Assembly (NCBI GenBank): GCA_021811145.1
Contig: JAJZPN010000004.1
Span: 1-64,000 of the forward strand
Direction: 5' to 3'
DNA from: Pseudomonadota bacterium
Lineage (GTDB): Bacteria > Pseudomonadota > Gammaproteobacteria > Burkholderiales > Ferrovaceae
Length of the DNA: 64,000 nt
Shown: positions 59,769 through 64,000 of the stretch, one piece after another
Layout: each line of letters opens with the position of its first letter
Numbering within the stretch: position 1 is the first letter of the stretch
Made by a program: the position numbers and the translations under genes
The notes under the pieces: generated by a model
Told to the model about the DNA's origin: nothing
Databases searched by the model: none
The model's input: the letters and a program-made list of their open reading frames with translations, nothing else

Positions 59769-60319
59769 TTAGGATTAACGTAACTAACCTCAAGAATATC
59801 AATCTCTCGTCTGCCAGAGGGGCTTATAAAGCTCACACGATCTCCTTCACGTGCTTTTAAAAGCGCTTTGGCGATGGGAGAAATCCAACTGATCTTGCCT
59901 TGTGAGGGATTGGTTTCATCAATACCTACAATTTGAAAGCGTTGCTCAATACCTTGTTCATCAGCAATGAGCACATAAGCGCCAAAGAAAATCTGATCAT
60001 TTCCTATTTGCAGTTGTGGATCTACCACTTGAGCAATTTCTAGGCGTTTAGTTAGAAAACGCAGTCTTCGATCAATCTCTCGCAGACGGCGTTTACCATA
60101 AATGTAGTCACCATTTTCTGAGCGGTCACCGTTGGATGCGGCCCAGGCAACCGTTTCAACTACTTTAGGGCGCTCCTCACGAATTAACCATTCCATTTCA
60201 TTTTTTAAGCGTTCAAAACCCTCTGGTGTAATGTAATTGGGGCCTTTAACGGAAGGTGTGGCGGGGGTTAACTCCTCGTCATCATCGTGATCTGATTCTT
60301 TTATAAAAGCTTTATTCAT
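59765..60319 (-). CDS. greB: transcription elongation factor GreB
   Basis: GreB rescues backtracked RNA polymerase by stimulating transcript cleavage. The 184-residue product has an N-terminal coiled coil with the acidic tip (NGDRSENGDYIYGKRRLREIDRRL, split at about 65-90) and a C-terminal FKBP-like domain (ISPIAKALLKAREGD). The KRRLREID segment favours GreB over GreA. The ATG at 60319 has AAGGA seven bases upstream; the frame opens 78 bases earlier without support. An acidic extension (about 8-16) precedes the coiled coil. Confidence 0.93.
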   Translation of the reverse strand: MNKAFIKESDHDDDEELTPATPSVKGPNYITPEGFERLKNEMEWLIREERPKVVETVAWAASNGDRSENGDYIYGKRRLREIDRRLRFLTKRLEIAQVVDPQLQIGNDQIFFGAYVLIADEQGIEQRFQIVGIDETNPSQGKISWISPIAKALLKAREGDRVSFISPSGRREIDILEVSYVNPN

Positions 60320-60506
60320 CCTAACTTCCTTGACAAATCTCGACGTTAGGGTCGAGTAGGGGTGTCGAATATTTTGAACCGCACACATGTAGTTCATTAC
60401 GATAGGCCTACAGTAGAGACTTAAATTATACTAAACATAATTTTTAGTGGTAACTATGTTGTCTTATTGAGTTTCAAAGCATCTTTACTTTTTTTTTGGC
60501 TTTAAT

Positions 60507-61094
60507 TTAACTGCGAGCAAACACAATCAAGTCTTTGTAATGACCTTGGTCGGCGGCGCGCAAAGCTGTCAGGTATTGATCCCGCAATACTCCCACCTCG
60601 GTGATTGTCGCTTCGCCACCACCCCAAGTCAGTTTAGGTCGTCCAAGGCGCGTTGCGAGCAAATCGGCCATCAATCGTGCATGACGTCCGTTGCCATTTG
60701 GGAAGGCATGAATCCACACTAATTGATGGTGAAACTGTACGGCTATCTCATCGGCTTCAAAGACATTATGATTTATGTGATATTTTGTATTATCCAGCAA
60801 ATTGCGTAATTTCACCGCCACTTGCGTCCAGTCAACACCGATGTTTTTATTACTGCAACGAAAGGTTCCAGCCCATTGCCAGGTCTTATTAAACATCTGA
60901 CGATGCAGTTCGCGAATGAATCCCTCATCCAATAGATCTCGTTTTTTCTGACGTGCAGCCCACCGAGAGCCTAGGGCAATATTGACTTGCTCCCAAGCAT
61001 TGAGGTCAGCTTGGGTAGTTATATGTATTGGTACCAAACCTACGGCTTCATCCGGATCGAGAGGAGTTGCTCCTGGCACGTAATAAAATTCCAT
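60507..61094 (-). CDS. Fic-domain protein, mobile mystery protein B family
   Basis: The 195-residue product starts MEFYYVPGATPLDPDEAVGL and matches the Fic family called mobile mystery protein B. The Fic motif reads HAFPNGNGRHAR (129-140): the catalytic H129 and the anion-binding GNGR are kept, but the usual Asp or Glu that holds magnesium is N133. It is presumed to modify a target with part of a nucleotide; the target and chemistry are unknown. The ATG at 61094 was chosen because it follows the partner gene by 10 bases; the frame extends upstream into that gene. No classical inhibitory (S/T)xxxE(G/N) helix could be identified with confidence. Confidence 0.85.
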   Translation of the reverse strand: MEFYYVPGATPLDPDEAVGLVPIHITTQADLNAWEQVNIALGSRWAARQKKRDLLDEGFIRELHRQMFNKTWQWAGTFRCSNKNIGVDWTQVAVKLRNLLDNTKYHINHNVFEADEIAVQFHHQLVWIHAFPNGNGRHARLMADLLATRLGRPKLTWGGGEATITEVGVLRDQYLTALRAADQGHYKDLIVFARS

Positions 61095-61104
61095 GTGTAA
61101 CACT

Positions 61105-61563
61105 TCACCATAATTCGCGGCGCGAACCATCAAGCAGTTCTTTGGCAGCCAACTCAAGTTGAAGCTTAGTTAACGACCCATGGACCGCCTGATCTTCTAA
61201 TACCATTGAATGTGCAATAGGACGCAAGCGCTCGAGCGCAACAGTCTCGGCCCGATTTTTTATATATTGCGCAAGGCTGGTACGTGGCACCAATGCGTAT
61301 TGTAGCTCGCAATCCAATGCTTCAGCTAACTTACGTAAGCTGGCCAACGTGATAGCGTCTAATGCCTCAGATTTTTCTAATTTGCTTGCACCTGCTGGCG
61401 TCATACCCAGGCGATGCGCAAAGGCAGAGGCGGACATACCTAAAGACTCACGAATTGCGCGCACCCAACCAGATTTGGGGCGTTCGCCTAATTGCGCCAT
61501 CTTCCAAGCCTTGAGAAGCGTATCCATTTGTTGGAGTTGAAGATCTCGAAATTGTTTGTTCAT
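61105..61563 (-). CDS. HTH protein, mobile mystery protein A family
   Basis: The 152-residue product has an Xre-type helix-turn-helix at about 45-95 (MSASAFAHRLGMTPAGASKLE) and is the usual partner of the Fic protein encoded just downstream. It likely represses its own promoter and may act as the antitoxin side of the pair. Three similar palindromes spaced 32-33 bases lie immediately upstream, one covering the ribosome-binding region. This two-gene cassette is known to occur on mobile or variable loci; no integrase or target repeats are seen here. Confidence 0.85.
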   Translation of the reverse strand: MNKQFRDLQLQQMDTLLKAWKMAQLGERPKSGWVRAIRESLGMSASAFAHRLGMTPAGASKLEKSEALDAITLASLRKLAEALDCELQYALVPRTSLAQYIKNRAETVALERLRPIAHSMVLEDQAVHGSLTKLQLELAAKELLDGSRRELW

Positions 61564-61567
61564 AGCA

Positions 61568-61642
61568 ACCTAAAGGTAAATTTTTTATTAGCTTATATTA
61601 ACCTATAAGTTAATATAGCGCAATATAAAAATACCTATAGGT
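61568..61642. repeat. array of three operator-like palindromes upstream of the HTH-Fic cassette
   Basis: Three copies of an approximate ACCTAWARGT palindrome occur at 61568-61577 (ACCTAAAGGT), 61601-61610 (ACCTATAAGT, within ATTAACCTATAAGTTAAT) and 61633-61642 (ACCTATAGGT). Their centres are 33 and 32 bases apart, close to three turns of the DNA helix. The first lies five bases before the HTH gene start codon. They are the likely binding sites of the encoded HTH protein. Confidence 0.6.
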
Positions 61643-61738
61643 TAATTTAAATTAATATAATAAATACCCAAGAGTTTCTTTGTGGAAGATTGTTTGATGA
61701 TTGAGCCAAGCATCTGAGAGCATACTTAGTCATTTTTT

Positions 61739-61770
61739 AGGCTTAAGAACCAGATAGATTAAGCCTTTTT
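61739..61770 (+). terminator. rho-independent terminator-like hairpin, plus strand
   Basis: AGGCTTAA (61739-61746) pairs perfectly with TTAAGCCT (61759-61766) over a 12-base loop and runs into five Ts. It points along the plus strand, where no gene is recognised upstream, so it may end a short unannotated transcript or be a leftover from a lost gene. Confidence 0.5.
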
Positions 61771-61899
61771 ACTTAACTTTTTTATAAAGACTTTTGATAT
61801 TAAAAATTTATATTTATGACGGTTTTCAGTTCCAACTCCTCACTTAAGTTTCTCATCAAACTTACTGTGATGAACCAGCATGCTAAAAATAGTATTTAT

Positions 61900-61948
61900 A
61901 AAAATCACCCTCCATTGCAAGCTGTGACGCAACAAGGTCTGAAGAGGG
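61900..61948 (-). terminator. weak candidate terminator of waaA
   Basis: On the minus strand CCCTC (61948-61944) can pair with GAGGG (61912-61908), enclosing a small TTGC/GCAA stem, followed by ATTTTT. The stem is short and the loop long, so this is a low-confidence proposal. Confidence 0.25.
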
Positions 61949-61963
61949 AGTTAAGCAAGGGCA

Positions 61964-63217
61964 TCACAGCCTACCAGTAATATATCGTTGAATTAAGGTC
62001 AAAATAGCCTCTGTCGCCCCTTGATGAGTTAAGGTGAAGTGCTTACCCGCCTCTCCCATCTGAACTCGTTTAGTCGTGTCTTTTAGGAGTTCAGGAATGA
62101 GTGTTAGTAATTCTTCTACTTTATTAAAACGTACAGCAGCTCCCGCATCCAAAGCAAAGCGTACTGCTTCTTGGAAGTTGTAAGTATGCGGACCCACAAT
62201 CACCGGGCAACCCATAGCGGTGGCTTCAATGAGATTTTGTCCGCCAAAGGGAAGAATACTGCCACCCATGATGGCAATATCTGCTGCTTGATAATAGTTA
62301 CCCATTTCTCCCATACTATCTCCTAGTAACACGCCAACCTCATCAGGCACTGCCTTGTGCTGACTACGTTTTATAAAAGCAATATTTTTTCTAGTGAGAA
62401 GAGCGGCAACCTCATTAAAGCGTTGCGGATGACGAGGGACGATGATGAGAAGTTGGTTAGCAATGCTTAAGCGTTTAAATAGAGCGATAATGAGTTCTTC
62501 TTCACCTGCTCTAGTGCTTGCTGCAAGCCAGACTGGCCGATTACTAGACCAGAGAAGACGTAGGTTTTCTGTGGAGGTATCTTGAATTGTTTTAGCTGCA
62601 TCAAATTTAATGTTTCCCACTACAACCACTTCTTTTGCGCCTAATAATTTAAAGCGTTCAGCATCTTGAGCAGATTGTGTTGCAATCACACTTAATTGAT
62701 TGAGTATGTCGTTGGTGAGTGGTTGATAACGCTGATATTTCTCAAAAGACCGCTGGGATAGGCGCGCATTGACCAGCAGTAAAGGGATTTTTTGTTCGCG
62801 ACATTGGACAATTAATTCAGGCCAAATTTCTGTTTCTAACAAAATACCCATGTCAGGTTGAATGCGTTGTAAGAAACGTTGTACTGACCCTTTGGTGTCA
62901 TAGGGAAGATAACAACGAAAAGCGAGTTGATTGAGGTTGCTCTCATCAGTTGTGCGACCGGTAGGTGTCATATGTGTTAATACAATACTGTGCTCTGGGT
63001 AACGCTCTTTTAAGCGTCGGACAAGAGTGAGAGCAGCTCGGGTTTCGCCAACGGATACAGCATGTAACCAAATAACGGGAGCTTGTTTTTTGAAGGGCAC
63101 AAAACCCAAACGCTCGAGCCAGTGTTGGCGATAGCGTGGATCAAGACGCCCTTTCCACCACAGTCTTAAAAAAGCCAGGGGTAGAAGACAAAGAATGAGT
63201 AAACGATAACGAATCAT
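61964..63217 (-). CDS. waaA: 3-deoxy-D-manno-octulosonic acid (Kdo) transferase
   Basis: WaaA attaches Kdo to lipid A, starting the LPS core. The 417-residue GT30 enzyme has an N-terminal membrane anchor (about 3-20), WLHAVSVGETRAALTLVRRL near 50-70 with the catalytic glutamate, LLETEIWPELI near 120, and GGSILPFGGQNLIEA near 310. The ATG at 63217 forms an ATGA overlap with the waaC stop; an in-frame GTG at 63223 is the alternative. The heptosyltransferase gene upstream acts at the next step on the product. Confidence 0.95.
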   Translation of the reverse strand: MIRYRLLILCLLPLAFLRLWWKGRLDPRYRQHWLERLGFVPFKKQAPVIWLHAVSVGETRAALTLVRRLKERYPEHSIVLTHMTPTGRTTDESNLNQLAFRCYLPYDTKGSVQRFLQRIQPDMGILLETEIWPELIVQCREQKIPLLLVNARLSQRSFEKYQRYQPLTNDILNQLSVIATQSAQDAERFKLLGAKEVVVVGNIKFDAAKTIQDTSTENLRLLWSSNRPVWLAASTRAGEEELIIALFKRLSIANQLLIIVPRHPQRFNEVAALLTRKNIAFIKRSQHKAVPDEVGVLLGDSMGEMGNYYQAADIAIMGGSILPFGGQNLIEATAMGCPVIVGPHTYNFQEAVRFALDAGAAVRFNKVEELLTLIPELLKDTTKRVQMGEAGKHFTLTHQGATEAILTLIQRYITGRL

Positions 63218-64000
63218 ACGCACAAGTTAAGAATAGAGCTCACCTCAGGCATCATACCAATTCCACCCACATTGGTGGCCAGTTTACTCCCATAAACACC
63301 AGTTGCTTGGGGGTCAGTATCAGTATAAATGGCGATTACTTTTTGTTTTAGTGCCACAGCCAAATGGGTGAGCCCTGTGTCTACTCCCACAACAAATTCT
63401 GCCTCCTGTAATAGACTCGCAAGAGTGGTTAGAGAGGATTTGGGGAGTGCATGAGCGCCGTTAATTTGCCCGGCAATCAACTGAGCTCTCTGCTGCTCTT
63501 TGGCATTACCTGAGGGCAGTAAAATAGATAAGCCATGAAGTGCCAGTTGTCGTCCTAAATCAATCCAATTCTCAACAGGCCATTCTTTACTAGCGCGACT
63601 TGTGGCATGCAGAAAAACCACATATTTTGCTGCCGGGCGTTGAGTAGTGAATAGAGCCGGTGCTTTGATACCATAATCTACTTCATGAGGCGGTGTGTAA
63701 CCAAAAACCTGTGCAAGTAGCTGTCGGTTACGTTCCACAGCATGAAGTTCTCTGGATACACGGTGAGTATTTTGATAACAAAAACTAGCTAAGGGCTCAC
63801 GAATACTGTCGCGGTCAAAGCCGTGACGCGACCCGGGTAACAGTCTAGCAATCAGTGCGCTTTTTATGAGTCCCTGACAATCCACTGACAGATCATAGGG
63901 GGTATGGCGAATAGTGTGTAAGCGATGAAAAAACTCTTGCCACGTGGCGATTGTTAACCAATGGTGGCGCCAACGTCTTAAGGCAATGGTTTGAACTTGC
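63214..64000 (-). CDS. waaC: LPS heptosyltransferase I (5' end beyond window)
   Basis: This partial gene (262 codons visible) encodes a GT9 family heptosyltransferase that adds the first heptose to Kdo2-lipid A. Visible motifs are YDLSVDCQGLIKSALIARL, FLHATSRASKEWP, and the donor-binding VVGVDTGLTHLAVAL near the C-terminus. The frame remains open to the window edge, so the N-terminus, including its first Rossmann strand, is missing. A GTG at 63885 lies inside the gene and is not the start. The stop overlaps the waaA ATG. Confidence 0.92.
   Translation of the reverse strand, partial: QVQTIALRRWRHHWLTIATWQEFFHRLHTIRHTPYDLSVDCQGLIKSALIARLLPGSRHGFDRDSIREPLASFCYQNTHRVSRELHAVERNRQLLAQVFGYTPPHEVDYGIKAPALFTTQRPAAKYVVFLHATSRASKEWPVENWIDLGRQLALHGLSILLPSGNAKEQQRAQLIAGQINGAHALPKSSLTTLASLLQEAEFVVGVDTGLTHLAVALKQKVIAIYTDTDPQATGVYGSKLATNVGGIGMMPEVSSILNLCV

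Larger units (their letters stand above)
61647..61963. other. noncoding region between the HTH-Fic cassette and waaA
   Basis: No supported gene lies in this AT-rich stretch. It contains a plus-strand terminator-like hairpin (61739-61770) and a weaker candidate terminator for waaA at 61900-61948. A 54-codon plus-strand frame (61816-61980) lacks a ribosome-binding site and runs into waaA, so it is not called. tolC, often near pcm and waaA in related genomes, is missing. Confidence 0.5.

Noticed and set aside
61816-61980. 54-codon plus-strand frame between the HTH-Fic cassette and waaA
   Set aside because: There is no ribosome-binding site, the product matches nothing I know, and it runs into the end of waaA on the opposite strand.

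Overview
The window is a stretch of bacterial chromosome spanning the replication origin and almost entirely filled with housekeeping genes. Gene content and order point to a betaproteobacterium with an AT-rich genome, perhaps near Nitrosomonadales, Methylophilales or Ferrovum-like lineages. The clusters supporting this are rsmB-DUF4390-ntrY-ntrX, smg-topA, dnaA-dnaN-gyrB, rpmH-rnpA-yidD-yidC-mnmE, mnmG-rsmG-parA-parB-atp, argS-SPOR-dsbA, and hemL-thiE-thiD-rubredoxin. The genus-level placement is inference only.

Layout. 0-8 kb (minus): def-fmt-rsmB-DUF4390-ntrY-ntrX, tightly overlapped and ending in an AT-rich glycosyltransferase gene. 8.4-11.4 kb (plus): smg-topA. 11.4-17.4 kb (minus): dnaA-dnaN-gyrB followed by a glycosyltransferase-2 gene. 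DnaA boxes lie on both sides of dnaA, and this is the likely oriC. 17.5-33.9 kb (plus): rpmH, rnpA, yidD, yidC, mnmE, a pair of parS sites, mnmG, rsmG, parA, parB, the complete F1Fo ATP synthase operon atpIBEFHAGDC, and glmU. 33.9-48.5 kb (minus): aroK-aroB, gltB-gltD-hemE, and priA-argS-SPOR-dsbA. 48.5-51.4 kb (plus): a class A penicillin-binding protein and a nucleotidyltransferase-like gene. 51.4-64 kb (mostly minus): hemB, engB, hemL-thiE-thiD, rubredoxin (plus), uppP, thiC, a pcm-like methyltransferase (plus), greB, a two-gene Fic/HTH cassette (mobile mystery proteins A and B), waaA, and waaC cut by the window edge.

The genes cover replication initiation and segregation, translation start processing, ATP synthesis, nitrogen assimilation (gltBD, ntrYX), heme synthesis (hemB, hemL, hemE), thiamine synthesis (thiC, thiD, thiE), cell wall and LPS synthesis (glmU, mrcA, uppP, waaA, waaC) and the shikimate pathway (aroK, aroB).

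I see no clearly novel multi-gene system. The items most worth a second look are: a candidate small RNA with C-rich loops and a strong terminator between hemB and engB; three evenly spaced operator-like repeats ahead of the Fic/HTH cassette; an NtrX whose AAA+ domain has lost its catalytic motifs; a thiC leader that lacks a TPP riboswitch but could pair over the ribosome-binding site; and absence of dprA and pilMNOPQ from two places where they usually sit. No rRNA, tRNA, CRISPR array or insertion sequence was seen.
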